Source of the DNA: Flammeovirgaceae bacterium
GTDB taxonomy: Bacteria > Bacteroidota > Bacteroidia > Cytophagales > Flammeovirgaceae
NCBI GenBank assembly: GCA_019634305.1
Contig: JAHQVQ010000382.1
Coordinates: 1-36,035 of the forward strand
Direction: 5' to 3'
Length of the DNA stretch: 36,035 nt
Made by a program: the position numbers and the translations under genes. Below are positions 8,364 through 16,921 of the stretch, piece after piece. Below the pieces are notes generated by a model. The model did not search any database. It was not told where the DNA came from and worked only from the letters and a program-made list of their open reading frames with translations. How positions within the stretch are numbered: the stretch's first letter is position 1; each line of letters begins with the position of its first letter.

Positions 8364-11300
8364 TTAAAATTCCCCTCTAAAAGAAGGGCTAGTTACAATA
8401 TGTTCAAATACAGATTGAAAGCGGTAATCATCCCTACGAACAGCTTTCACTATCGCCTCTATTTCCTGCTCATCTACAAAAGTAACATCTCTACCAAGGG
8501 CATAGGAAAACAGGTGTTTTACCAATGACCGGGTAAATTCGTCACTTTTCATATTTAAAATATACGATTTTATTTCATCAATCCCATCCACTGCTTCACC
8601 ATCAGGCAATTCAGTTTTTACATCTATGGGTTTATCTTTAGCCACTGTTTGGAATATTCCCACAGCATTATAATTCTCGAATACAATTCCAAACGGGTCA
8701 ATCTTTTTATGACAATCCATACAGGAAGCCTTATCCCTATGTAAAAACAACTGCTCTTTTAAGGTAAGTTTTTCAAAGCCAGGAGTTTCAGGATCGAGTT
8801 CTGGAACATTTGGTGGCGGATCCGGAGGCCTGTCCCCCAAGATTTTTGACCTCAACCAAACTGCCCGTTTTATGGGATGCGCCTGAGTACCATCAGAATG
8901 ACCACTTAAGAAAGCTCCCTGTGATAATAAACCTCCTCTGTGCATTTCCTTACTAACCGGAACTGCTCTGAATTCATTTCCTTTTACATCATCAATTCCA
9001 TAAAACTCTGCTAAATTCTGATTGAGCATGGCAAAGTCAGATTCTATCAGGGTCATTATACTCATGTCTTCTTTAAGCACATAATCTATAAAATGATACG
9101 TTTCTTCTGACATATCATGTTTTACAAACCTTGTAAAATCCCTATACTCATTTACATTAGTGCTCATACTTTCATGTCGATCCACTCTGAGCCATTCTTC
9201 AGAAAACCTTCGAACCATTCGCCAGGCTTTTTCATCCTGAAGCATTCTTCTCACCTGTTCTTTTAAGTCACTTTTATCATGAAGATCACCATCTGCAGCT
9301 AATTCCAGTAACTCCTCATCAGGTGGGGAATTCCATAGAAAATAAGCAAGTCTGGATGCCAGATAATATTCTTTATCCTCTTCAGTGGCATCTTTTTCAG
9401 GCTCCGCCAAATAGATAAATTTGGGTGAGCATAAAACTGCTACTAATACTTCTTTTATTCCATCCTCATACCGATCGAAATCCTTTTTAGTATTCCGCCA
9501 GAATTTCATATAAGGTTCCAATTCACCCTCTTCCAAAGGTCTTCGGTAAGCATCTTCAATAAACCTGGTCAGAATCTCACGGGTATATTCTTCTTTATTA
9601 TCTTGCTTTTCGGACGGGAAAAATATTTTAGTATGACTTTCAGGAGGCCAGGTAGGATAAAAAGGAGCCTCAAATTCCAATTCTTTGATCAGCAATGGAG
9701 GGCCAGAATCCTTGTTGTTTTTTACTAAATAATCATTCCATAATCCCACAATCATGATATTAGCCAGAATTTCTGTTTCCACCGTATCAATCATGGGAAT
9801 GGGCAGATTTTCTAACCTTCCTTTAAAAATATAAGTTTCGGGTTCTCCTAGTTTGGCCGTTACATTTTTAAAAGTATCGAATGTTTTATAATCCATTCCA
9901 TCGTCTGTTCTGGCTCCGGCAAAAGTTCGAATGGATGGAATTTCATTATCATATTTAGCCTTGCTTTTTTCCGCTTCTGATTTTAATTCAATTGTTATTG
10001 GATGATCCTCTGGAAATGGTGTTACAACCACTCTACTAAATCCTACAAAAAATTTCCCGCCAATTGTCAGGGTATGCTCTCCTTCTTTCAAATATGCCAG
10101 CGTAATTGGAGTAAGTATCTCCTTTTCATTTTCCATGACCTTATCGAAATGAAGGCGCTCTTGCAATTTATATTTATCTACTATCAACTGCATAGAAGGC
10201 ATAGCATCGGCCGGTACAAAAGGATGACCAAAATCAATTTGGTAATAACCTTCTTTTGGAGCATTAAATTTGAAAACAGCTCTACTCTCTTTAATGATTT
10301 CCTTAGGAACCAATTGATTATCCCTCAATACCAAATTCGCTTTGTCTTTGACTTCTTTAGGACTCAGTATGATTGACCCATCAATTCCTTCTGCTATTTT
10401 CTTTTCCCTTAAACTTATAAATCCTTGTTTCTGGGAATACCATTGGTAACCTTTAGAAGCTTTCACCCTGAATTCAAAATCTCCCTTCATTGGGAAATAA
10501 TTTCTAAAAAGCAATTTCAGGTTAGGAGATGGTCCCTGCCATGATTTTGGTGTTACCTCTTTGTGTGGAAGCGCAGAATAAAGAATAATTCCCTCATTCA
10601 CTACTTCATATCGATCAGCATCAGAACCTCTCATGCCCACTCCAATATTTTTCTTGATTTCTGTTAATTGAGCCTCTTCTTCACTATTCAAACCTTTTTT
10701 AGGATTCCCATTTTCATCTAATATCTCCACTAAAAAATCATCCGGATTTATAGGAGCACTTTGATAACCTCCAATTTTTCCTGCAGGTAAATCTTTCCCT
10801 ATTCCTTTTCCAAATGTAACTTTATAATGGATCCCAACTGGCTTTTCAGCCGGTGCAATTGTTTTGTCAAGCGCCTCTCTGGCTATCTGTTTGTAATAAT
10901 CAATATGAAGTGGAGAAACTTGTAATACTTGCCCATTATTGCTAAATCCCATTTCTGATTTACCATCATCTGGCAAGACATCCCCAAACCGAACAGGTAC
11001 ATTCAATAAATTATTAAGCGAATTAGTATATTGACTTTTCGTAAGCCTTCTGATCACAGCTTTTTGCTCCGATTTCCTAATTTCCACAGCATAGTGAATG
11101 GATGCAGTAACCCAATCTACTAACACTCTTCTTTCATCATCTGTAAGTTGTTTTTCATCTTTTGGAGGCATTTCCCCACTATTTACCATATTCAGCATGT
11201 GCCTCCATGTTTCCGCATCCTTTCCCTGAACTAAATCCGGATCAATTTTATCAAGCCTTAATCCCCCTTTTTGTTCATCCTCTCCATGACAGTCATAACA

Positions 11301-11978
11301 ATACTTTTGGGTAATAGGATAGATGTCTTTGGCATACTCAAAAGTTTCCAGCGTTTCATTAACCAGGCTGGATTCCATTGCTGCCAGCCCTTCAATCCCA
11401 TAAGGATCATCTCCTAAAAATGCTCTTACTTCTTCTGGTAAATTCTTTGTTAAGAAGTTAGAACCATGAGTCAGAGAACCTCCATAATGACCTGTAATAC
11501 TCAGGATCATAACATTAACAAAAAGCGCAAAATGGTAGGCAGTAAACTTTCGCCCTTCTGATTTCGAAATATTTTGCCTTAATACTATCAGCCAAATACT
11601 CAATATAGCAGTTGCTAAACCCAACCATTTATGAATTTGGAAAACATTGCTTCCATATTCCTCTGAAGCAGCCAATAGTGTCCCGGCAACTACTGTGGGA
11701 ATAGCAGAGAAAACAGCCAGCCATAACAAAACTCCACATGCTGGTTGCAACTGAAGTGAGGGACGGAAAAAATTTAAAACTTCCAGAGCGAAAAGGCCCA
11801 ATAAAATACCAATAGGCATATGGACCAAAAGTGGATGAAACTGACCTAAAAATGCCAGTGTCCAATGCACTGCTTCTCCTTCTAATGGTATAAAAACAAG
11901 CGCTATTAAAAAGCAAGAAATAAGTATTGAGCCGTAGATTAACAACTTTCCACTTGTATATTTATCTATCTTATCCAA
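8364..11978 (-). CDS. Planctomycete-type multidomain cytochrome c protein (DUF1592/1588/1587/1585/1595)
   Basis: This is a large membrane-anchored haem protein, probably facing the periplasm. Residues 1-170 hold four or more membrane segments with FHPLLVHMPIGIL (47-59), the hallmark of DUF2231-like membrane domains. A haem-c site, CYDCH (227-231), follows in a planctomycete cytochrome C-like domain. Next come DUF1587 (about 310-380, RRLTKSQYTNSLNNLL), a long carbohydrate-binding-like middle region, DUF1595 (about 800-865, AYRRPLEEGELEPY), DUF1592 (about 870-1000), DUF1588 (about 1010-1115, GGLLSQGAFLSGHSDG) with a second haem-like motif, CMDCH, and DUF1585 at the C-terminus (SYALGRDV). The track start is a TTG codon. 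No ATG or GTG precedes it in frame before the nearest upstream stop, so TTG may be genuine. It leads an operon with the DUF1552 gene. An electron-transfer or oxidase role is inferred. Confidence 0.88.
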   Translation of the reverse strand: MDKIDKYTSGKLLIYGSILISCFLIALVFIPLEGEAVHWTLAFLGQFHPLLVHMPIGILLGLFALEVLNFFRPSLQLQPACGVLLWLAVFSAIPTVVAGTLLAASEEYGSNVFQIHKWLGLATAILSIWLIVLRQNISKSEGRKFTAYHFALFVNVMILSITGHYGGSLTHGSNFLTKNLPEEVRAFLGDDPYGIEGLAAMESSLVNETLETFEYAKDIYPITQKYCYDCHGEDEQKGGLRLDKIDPDLVQGKDAETWRHMLNMVNSGEMPPKDEKQLTDDERRVLVDWVTASIHYAVEIRKSEQKAVIRRLTKSQYTNSLNNLLNVPVRFGDVLPDDGKSEMGFSNNGQVLQVSPLHIDYYKQIAREALDKTIAPAEKPVGIHYKVTFGKGIGKDLPAGKIGGYQSAPINPDDFLVEILDENGNPKKGLNSEEEAQLTEIKKNIGVGMRGSDADRYEVVNEGIILYSALPHKEVTPKSWQGPSPNLKLLFRNYFPMKGDFEFRVKASKGYQWYSQKQGFISLREKKIAEGIDGSIILSPKEVKDKANLVLRDNQLVPKEIIKESRAVFKFNAPKEGYYQIDFGHPFVPADAMPSMQLIVDKYKLQERLHFDKVMENEKEILTPITLAYLKEGEHTLTIGGKFFVGFSRVVVTPFPEDHPITIELKSEAEKSKAKYDNEIPSIRTFAGARTDDGMDYKTFDTFKNVTAKLGEPETYIFKGRLENLPIPMIDTVETEILANIMIVGLWNDYLVKNNKDSGPPLLIKELEFEAPFYPTWPPESHTKIFFPSEKQDNKEEYTREILTRFIEDAYRRPLEEGELEPYMKFWRNTKKDFDRYEDGIKEVLVAVLCSPKFIYLAEPEKDATEEDKEYYLASRLAYFLWNSPPDEELLELAADGDLHDKSDLKEQVRRMLQDEKAWRMVRRFSEEWLRVDRHESMSTNVNEYRDFTRFVKHDMSEETYHFIDYVLKEDMSIMTLIESDFAMLNQNLAEFYGIDDVKGNEFRAVPVSKEMHRGGLLSQGAFLSGHSDGTQAHPIKRAVWLRSKILGDRPPDPPPNVPELDPETPGFEKLTLKEQLFLHRDKASCMDCHKKIDPFGIVFENYNAVGIFQTVAKDKPIDVKTELPDGEAVDGIDEIKSYILNMKSDEFTRSLVKHLFSYALGRDVTFVDEQEIEAIVKAVRRDDYRFQSVFEHIVTSPSFRGEF

Positions 11979-12167
11979 CGGACTATATTCTGGTTCTACA
12001 GTGAACTAATTTAAAATTTTAGTCTTTCAAGTAAATTGAGTTTTCGCAGATTTCCAAGAAATATATCAATATTTTATCCCTTTAATCTCCTGAATTGGTA
12101 TATTCAATGTCTGGCTTATTCTACTTAGCTAAATAACTCCTGTTTTCCACTTAAAAACAACTTAATA

Positions 12168-14309
12168 CTAAAATTTAAGAGACACACTTTTTCCAGCGTA
12201 TATACCCTTGGGAAGGAGCACACTAATGTTGCTTTTTTTACTTTTTTCATTCCAAATAATCTGCATATTTTCATCCTTGGATTCCAGCTTAGCAGTTAGT
12301 GAAAAATGAAGATTTGACAATTCTCTATTTGGGTCTGAAACTGTAATTTCCTTCACCTCATTTCCTTTAACTTTAAGCATTAATATACCCGGACCATCAC
12401 AAGTCAAATTCAGATTTTCATTTAGCTGAATTTGACCTCCTTTGTAAAATACCACCTGATAAAGATTTAACCCTTTATGCTTTACGGCTTGGAGATCTTT
12501 TAAATTCACAAGAATTTCCACATCATTTTCAGGATGGTTCTCCAATGCTTCGGCTGAAGTAGCCGGAACTACATAATATTGATAGATTGATTCCTTGGAC
12601 CAGCTTCCATGATCCAGCCATAATTTGAATACGTCAAGCTTTACTTCTGCTTTTGGAGAATCAGATTGTCGGTTGATTTTAAACCAGCTACCAGTTGCCT
12701 CATCATTTTTGAGATTAATAGCAGTTGGTTTTGGAAAAATATAACCTACTCCATCATGGTAAACTTTAGTGATTTCTTCCATTTGGTACTCACCCTTTTT
12801 AACTGAATGCTTTTCTTCATTCTCCCAAACTAATACTTCTCCATTTAAAAGGCTTTGGTTAAGCGTAGTAGCAACTGTAGATTTTGTTTTAGTAGTTATC
12901 CCTGCACCGAGGCAAACATAAATATCATCAAAAAAGAACCATGATTTTCTAGCTTTAACAGGATCATGTGGACTAATAAAATCGAAGGCTACTGCTCCAT
13001 ATTGTCCATCCGTTACCGCCCCTACAAAATCAGTTAATCCATCTTTTTGAATATCTTTTTCGGGAATAAGTTCAGGTTTCTGAAGAATAGTAGTTCCGGG
13101 AATTTTTTGCCAATCATATACTGGCCAGATATCATAAAGTTCTTTTCCAGAAATTGAAATATGATTTACCCCATCTCCTCGATAATGATTATACAACCCT
13201 TCTCCATTGTAAGGGACTTCCATGTTATCATTTCTGGTGGAATACATTCTAACAGAGGTGAAAAATTCTGGTCGTTGGAAAGTAAAATGTTCTGATTGCC
13301 AAAAAAACGTAGCATGAGAAGTAGTAGCTTTTTTATCCTCCCTACAAATAGCAATAATTTCCTTAATTTCTTCTTTCCGATAACCGGAGGACTTTTGCAA
13401 TTTTATAGCAGTAGCCGCATTTTGAGGCTTCAAAGTTCCTTCCCGGCTAATACTTCTATTTTTTGCATTGGGATCAGGAAACTTTCCAAATATCATATGT
13501 TTACAAATACCATCAAGATAATAATCCGTCAAATGGTTAATTTTCTCATCGGCAAAAGCATACTTGGTTCCAGCCACATAAGCTGCCCATTCAGCAAAAG
13601 CATAGGCATAACCAGTTCCATAGGAAAGCGTATTGTTCACTCTATCTACCCGATGATGGAAACTAAAATCGTATTGCATTCCCCTGCCAGTAGCAAATTT
13701 GATTTCCCCTTCAATTACCTTAATCACGTCATCAAATTGAACTTCATCCTTATTGTACAATAGGTTTTTCGCCAATATCCCGGCAATTTTTATCCTATCT
13801 CCACTGGGCCTTGCACCAGAAGCATTAAGATGGGCTCTTCCAATAATTGGCTGTGTTTTTTCTACTAAATCTTTGGGTAAATCTCCATCCATAATTAATA
13901 GAAGTGTTACCAGATTAGTTGGTGTTCCTATCTGATTATGCCACCAATTGTCACAAATAAAATCCCTTTCCACCCAGAAATTAAGAGAGGATTCAATGGC
14001 AAACTTTAACTTTTTATTTTTATGAAATGATGATTTTTTACTTTTATATGCCCTGGCCATTAAGACCATATTACTCAAGTGAATTCTATTTTCAAATCCA
14101 GTACGGGAAACATCCGTATAATTGACATAATTCCAACTTCCATCTTCTGAAAGATCAGTAAATATTTGTTTTACTGTCTGGTCCTCAACTGTAATCCTCA
14201 AAGTTTCTTCAATAACTCTCTGCCTGACGATTTCAATATCAGATTTGGAGAAAGCAATGTGGGTGAATAATAGGAAAAATAAGATTGCAGGAATCCATTC
14301 TTTTTTCAT
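12168..14309 (-). CDS. PL8-like polysaccharide lyase (chondroitin/hyaluronate/xanthan lyase family)
   Basis: This is a secreted enzyme predicted to cleave an acidic polysaccharide by beta-elimination. The track start is a TTG. The ATG two codons on (14309) begins a better signal peptide, MKKEWIPAILFFLLFTHIAFS. The helical toroid (about residues 25-330) shows NWWHNQIGTP at about 121, a His pair in DFSFHHR (about 218-219), Tyr in SYGTGY (about 230) and an R-x-x-x-R pair in NRSISR (285 and 289), matching the His, Tyr and two Arg positions of chondroitin AC lyase. The central beta-sandwich begins near HFTFQRPEFF and includes NMEVPYNGEG. At 713 residues it is family length. One oddity is that the family's TGAN segment, whose Asn neutralises the uronate carboxylate, here reads SGAR. 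Substrate is unknown; glycosaminoglycan-like polymers are possible. Confidence 0.85.
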   Translation of the reverse strand: MKKEWIPAILFFLLFTHIAFSKSDIEIVRQRVIEETLRITVEDQTVKQIFTDLSEDGSWNYVNYTDVSRTGFENRIHLSNMVLMARAYKSKKSSFHKNKKLKFAIESSLNFWVERDFICDNWWHNQIGTPTNLVTLLLIMDGDLPKDLVEKTQPIIGRAHLNASGARPSGDRIKIAGILAKNLLYNKDEVQFDDVIKVIEGEIKFATGRGMQYDFSFHHRVDRVNNTLSYGTGYAYAFAEWAAYVAGTKYAFADEKINHLTDYYLDGICKHMIFGKFPDPNAKNRSISREGTLKPQNAATAIKLQKSSGYRKEEIKEIIAICREDKKATTSHATFFWQSEHFTFQRPEFFTSVRMYSTRNDNMEVPYNGEGLYNHYRGDGVNHISISGKELYDIWPVYDWQKIPGTTILQKPELIPEKDIQKDGLTDFVGAVTDGQYGAVAFDFISPHDPVKARKSWFFFDDIYVCLGAGITTKTKSTVATTLNQSLLNGEVLVWENEEKHSVKKGEYQMEEITKVYHDGVGYIFPKPTAINLKNDEATGSWFKINRQSDSPKAEVKLDVFKLWLDHGSWSKESIYQYYVVPATSAEALENHPENDVEILVNLKDLQAVKHKGLNLYQVVFYKGGQIQLNENLNLTCDGPGILMLKVKGNEVKEITVSDPNRELSNLHFSLTAKLESKDENMQIIWNEKSKKSNISVLLPKGIYAGKSVSLKF

Positions 14310-14476
14310 TTTCAATTTAGTTTGTTGTAAATCCTTTGAGAAAGGAGGTCAGTGATTAAAATCTCAGATTCAAGATAACAAACAGAACTAACAGATAGAA
14401 TTGTATTTAGACCAAAATGTATCTGAAACGTCTCTTAAAAGAAAATCAATTGCCTAATTTGAGAATGGATATTAAT

Positions 14477-14803
14477 TTATTCTTTATAAATAAGGTTTTG
14501 GACCTCTATCATCAAAAAAGTTTGATTTATCACTTCTTTAATTTGCTCCAATTCAGAAGTGGAGAATACAAATGCCATATTCTTAAAAGAAGTTTTAACA
14601 ACAAAATCTTTATTGACTTTACAATACTTCCTTTCTAGTGAATTACTTGTTTCTGATAGCTCCTGGGAAAATAATATAAATGAATCAATCGATAAATATA
14701 GTGCTACATTCCCAAAAACAATATGAACATGATCCTTATACGGACCTTTTGCAGTAAAACAAAATTCATTTTGATGATAAATATAATTTTGGCTTTTCTC
14801 CAT
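14477..14803 (-). CDS. Small DUF6686-like protein, second of a tandem pair
   Basis: This is a 108-residue cytoplasmic protein of unknown function. It is clearly a paralogue of the next gene upstream: HVHIVFGNVALYLSIDSFILFSQEL aligns with the matching block there, and both end in a helix beginning FS-x-x-E. The pattern resembles small Bacteroidota proteins called DUF6686, though that assignment comes from memory of the family, not a search. The CxxC pair that opens the family core in its neighbour is missing (GPYKDHVHI replaces CKTCKRIGL), so any metal or thiol chemistry is lost. The gene lies 13 bases downstream of its paralogue, in the same transcript. The start is ATG at 14803. Confidence 0.65.
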   Translation of the reverse strand: MEKSQNYIYHQNEFCFTAKGPYKDHVHIVFGNVALYLSIDSFILFSQELSETSNSLERKYCKVNKDFVVKTSFKNMAFVFSTSELEQIKEVINQTFLMIEVQNLIYKE

Positions 14804-14816
14804 GTTTTAGGAATTT

Positions 14817-15143
14817 TTATTGGTTAAGAATACTGACTGCGTCTAAAAGCAATTGGGCCTTTGCAAGTCCGGATTTCAATTGAAAGAATTCCTCTTTTGA
14901 AAAATTAAACTGAATATCTTCATGACAAGAATTTAAAATGACAAATGGAGTGTGATTTCCTTGTCTAATACAAACCTTATCAAAGTCAAGAGCAATTACT
15001 GATTTTGAAAATGTGTAAAACCCATTCGGGCTAAAGCTTATAAGAATATTATGAAAACTTAATCCTATTCTTTTGCATGTTTTACACTGTAAAACATGCA
15101 AATGTTTTTCCTCTACCAATATCCTTGGGTTACAATTTTTCAT
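14817..15143 (-). CDS. Small DUF6686-like protein with CxxC, first of a tandem pair
   Basis: This is a 108-residue soluble protein of unknown function. LQCKTCKRIGLSFHNILISFS (about residues 18-38) carries a CxxC followed by a predicted beta-strand, and a further Cys lies in NSCHED. The C-terminal half ends in an amphipathic helix (KEEFFQLKSGLAKAQLLLDA). The CxxC could bind a metal or act as a redox pair; that is inference. A good promoter and an operator closely matching that of the siderophore receptor lie directly upstream, so iron-starvation control is likely. The following 108-aa gene is a diverged copy, suggesting local duplication. The start is ATG at 15143. Confidence 0.68.
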   Translation of the reverse strand: MKNCNPRILVEEKHLHVLQCKTCKRIGLSFHNILISFSPNGFYTFSKSVIALDFDKVCIRQGNHTPFVILNSCHEDIQFNFSKEEFFQLKSGLAKAQLLLDAVSILNQ

Positions 15144-15185
15144 AATTTTAATTAGAGATTGAAATAAGATGATTTATTATTTTTA

Positions 15186-15202
15186 TTTAGACTAATTATA
15201 AT
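15186..15202 (-). promoter_or_regulatory. Operator matching the siderophore receptor operator
   Basis: TTTAGACTAATTATAAT agrees with the receptor palindrome at 6607-6623 at 14 of 17 positions. It lies six bases downstream of the -7 element; the receptor site lies five bases downstream of its own. A further partial copy, TTAGATTAAT, overlaps the -7 element at 15214-15223. The same regulator probably controls both operons. Confidence 0.5.
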
Positions 15203-15208
15203 TAATAT

Positions 15209-15239
15209 CAAAATTAGATTAATCCATCTGAAAAATCAA
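15209..15239 (-). promoter_or_regulatory. Promoter of the DUF6686-like pair
   Basis: On the minus strand TTG (15239-15237) is followed by 20 bases and then TAATTTTG (15216-15209), a full match to the Bacteroidota -7 element TAnnTTTG at the usual spacing. The leader to the ATG at 15143 would be about 60 bases. Confidence 0.6.
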
Positions 15240-15414
15240 TCCCTAACAATGGTCAAAAAAAATTAACTATTAATGGTGAGGGGGGGAAGAAAAAGCCTCT
15301 AAAAATTGAATTGAACACAGTCAAAAAGAAGCTGTAAAGTCTCTCAAAGAAATATTAAGTAATTGGTCATCAGTTAATATGAATTTTTGACGAAGCAGTG
15401 TTTTCGCCAGACAA

Positions 15415-15454
15415 ATCAAAAAGTCCTTGCATAGCGCTGTTATGCAAAGACTTT
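15415..15454 (-). terminator. Terminator of the beta-lactamase-like gene
   Basis: AAAGTCCTTGCATA (15420-15433) pairs with TATGCAAAGACTTT (15441-15454) with one mismatch around a seven-base loop. Read on the minus strand it is followed by TTTTTGATTTG. It starts about 45 bases past the stop codon of the gene at 15501. Confidence 0.7.
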
Positions 15455-15500
15455 ATTTTAAAATAAATACATGATTAATTTTGACTAACTACATAATCAC

Positions 15501-16793
15501 CTAATTGGGGAATGGATAAGGGCCATAAACGGCATCACGAAATTTCTTGTGTAACCCTATTTTGTCGTACGGAAACAATTGTACAAACAGAACCGCAGTC
15601 AATTCATTTTTGGGATCAACCCAAAATAATGTGCTTGCAGCCCCATCCCAAAAAAACTCCCCTACTGCGCCATTGTTTTCTTCAGGATTGGCTGGAGGGC
15701 TTAGGCGAACCGCAAAATCTATCCCAAATCCTACCGATCCTTTACCAGGCAACCAAGATCTTATTGTTACACTGTCAGTCAGATGATCTGTAGCCATAAG
15801 TTTCATAGTTTCAGGCTTAAGAATAGTTGCATTATCAAGTTGACCTTCATTTTCCAACATACGGGCAAATTTCATGTAATCATCCAATGTAGAAGTTAAG
15901 CCCCATCCACCCAGCTTCAATGGCCATTTCTTTGTATTAAATGAAAGTGCCTGTTCGTCCGGTATTCGATTAAGTGTATCATTTTCCAAGCGATAATTAG
16001 CGGCCAATCTATCTCGGTCTTCTTCTGGAACAAAATACCTGGTCTCTGTCATCCCAAGTGGATCTAATACATTTTCCCTTAGATATTGCTGGAATGGCTT
16101 CCCAGAAATTCTTTCTACTAATAAAGCCTGCATATCTACACTAGTACCATACTCCCACTGAGTTCCTGGTTGAAACCAAAGTGGAATGCTGGACAGTTTT
16201 TCTGCCATTTGAGTCAAACTTCCTTCTCGATTATATATATCTAATTCTCCAAATTTTTGTCCAAGGCCAGGAATGTCAGCCCTGTTTACAAAACCCGAGG
16301 TATGACGAGTAAGATCTCTAACTGTGATGGGGCGATCAATTGGCTCTACCAATATATTTCCAGAGGAATCGACACCGGTATAAACCTCCATATCGGCAAA
16401 TTCTGGTAAATATTTAGAGATTGGGTCATCCAATTGAAAAGCACCATCTTGATACAATGTCATTAGAGCCGTTCCCGTAATTGGTTTGGTCATGGAATAA
16501 ATGAGTACAATTGTATTTCTTGACATAACCGTTTCCGCCTCACGATCAGAATAACCTAAAGCATTATGATAAACCTCATTCCCTTTTTCATAAACTAAAG
16601 CGGAAATACCTGCCACCTGACCAGCATCGATAAAACTTTTTAAAGTAGAGTCAATTCGAGCCACTGCTAATTCGTCAATTACTTTAGCGGTTTCTTCTTC
16701 TGTAGTCTGATCTGATTTTGGAGCAGTACAAGCACTAACAATAATTAGTAAACCTGCTAGAAAGTTGAGGTAAGGACGTAATATCTTTTTCAT
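15501..16793 (-). CDS. Lipoprotein serine hydrolase, beta-lactamase/class C-like (family VIII esterase type)
   Basis: This is a periplasmic or outer-membrane lipoprotein of the serine beta-lactamase-like superfamily, more likely an esterase, transesterase or peptidase than a true beta-lactamase. A lipobox is present (LLIIVSAC, Cys22). The catalytic SxxK motif is SMTK (Ser100, Lys103). The Tyr motif is in WEYGTSVDM (Tyr215), with the YxN Asn replaced, as is common in family VIII esterases. A W-x-G-type third motif is likely WDGAAS near residue 390. HTSGF and PGTQWEYG are family signatures. The length of 430 residues is normal. The gene appears monocistronic, with its own terminator at 15415-15454. 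Its position among polysaccharide-degrading enzymes allows a deacetylase or esterase role, but that is only context. Confidence 0.87.
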   Translation of the reverse strand: MKKILRPYLNFLAGLLIIVSACTAPKSDQTTEEETAKVIDELAVARIDSTLKSFIDAGQVAGISALVYEKGNEVYHNALGYSDREAETVMSRNTIVLIYSMTKPITGTALMTLYQDGAFQLDDPISKYLPEFADMEVYTGVDSSGNILVEPIDRPITVRDLTRHTSGFVNRADIPGLGQKFGELDIYNREGSLTQMAEKLSSIPLWFQPGTQWEYGTSVDMQALLVERISGKPFQQYLRENVLDPLGMTETRYFVPEEDRDRLAANYRLENDTLNRIPDEQALSFNTKKWPLKLGGWGLTSTLDDYMKFARMLENEGQLDNATILKPETMKLMATDHLTDSVTIRSWLPGKGSVGFGIDFAVRLSPPANPEENNGAVGEFFWDGAASTLFWVDPKNELTAVLFVQLFPYDKIGLHKKFRDAVYGPYPFPN

Positions 16794-16866
16794 TTTCGAT
16801 TTTTACAGTTGTTAAATAAATAGGCGATTTAAGTAAATTAGACCATAAAAACAAATTGGAAAACAA

Positions 16867-16894
16867 GGAATAAGCCTATTTCAAAGCTTATTCC
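16867..16894 (-). terminator. Terminator of the DUF5060/DUF4038 gene
   Basis: GGAATAAGC (16867-16875) and GCTTATTCC (16886-16894) pair perfectly over nine bases with a ten-base loop. On the minus strand the stem is followed by TTGTTTTCC. It lies 28 bases past the stop codon of the gene at 16922. Confidence 0.65.
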
Positions 16895-16921
16895 CATACA
16901 GACTTTCTTTTAATAATTGAT

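Larger units (their letters stand above)
15144..15500. other. Intergenic region with promoter, operator and terminator
   Basis: No gene is seen. From left to right the region holds the operator (15186-15202) and promoter (15209-15239) of the small-protein pair, an unremarkable A-rich middle part with a G8 run near 15280, and a strong hairpin (15420-15454) that serves as terminator of the beta-lactamase-like gene. Confidence 0.55.

Noticed and set aside
10002-10376. Plus-strand 124-residue frame
   Set aside because: It is fully inside the 1204-residue multidomain gene on the other strand, which has clear domains throughout.
13296-13763. Plus-strand 155-residue frame
   Set aside because: It is antisense to the PL8 catalytic domain, has no recognisable motif, and is best explained as a shadow.
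14417-14638. Plus-strand 73-residue frame
   Set aside because: It overlaps the 3' end of the small paralogue gene, whose homology to its neighbour supports the minus-strand reading.
15501-16793. Antibiotic-resistance beta-lactamase
   Set aside because: It has SxxK and Tyr motifs, but the YxN Asn is missing and the sequence resembles family VIII esterases, so a resistance role is not supported.
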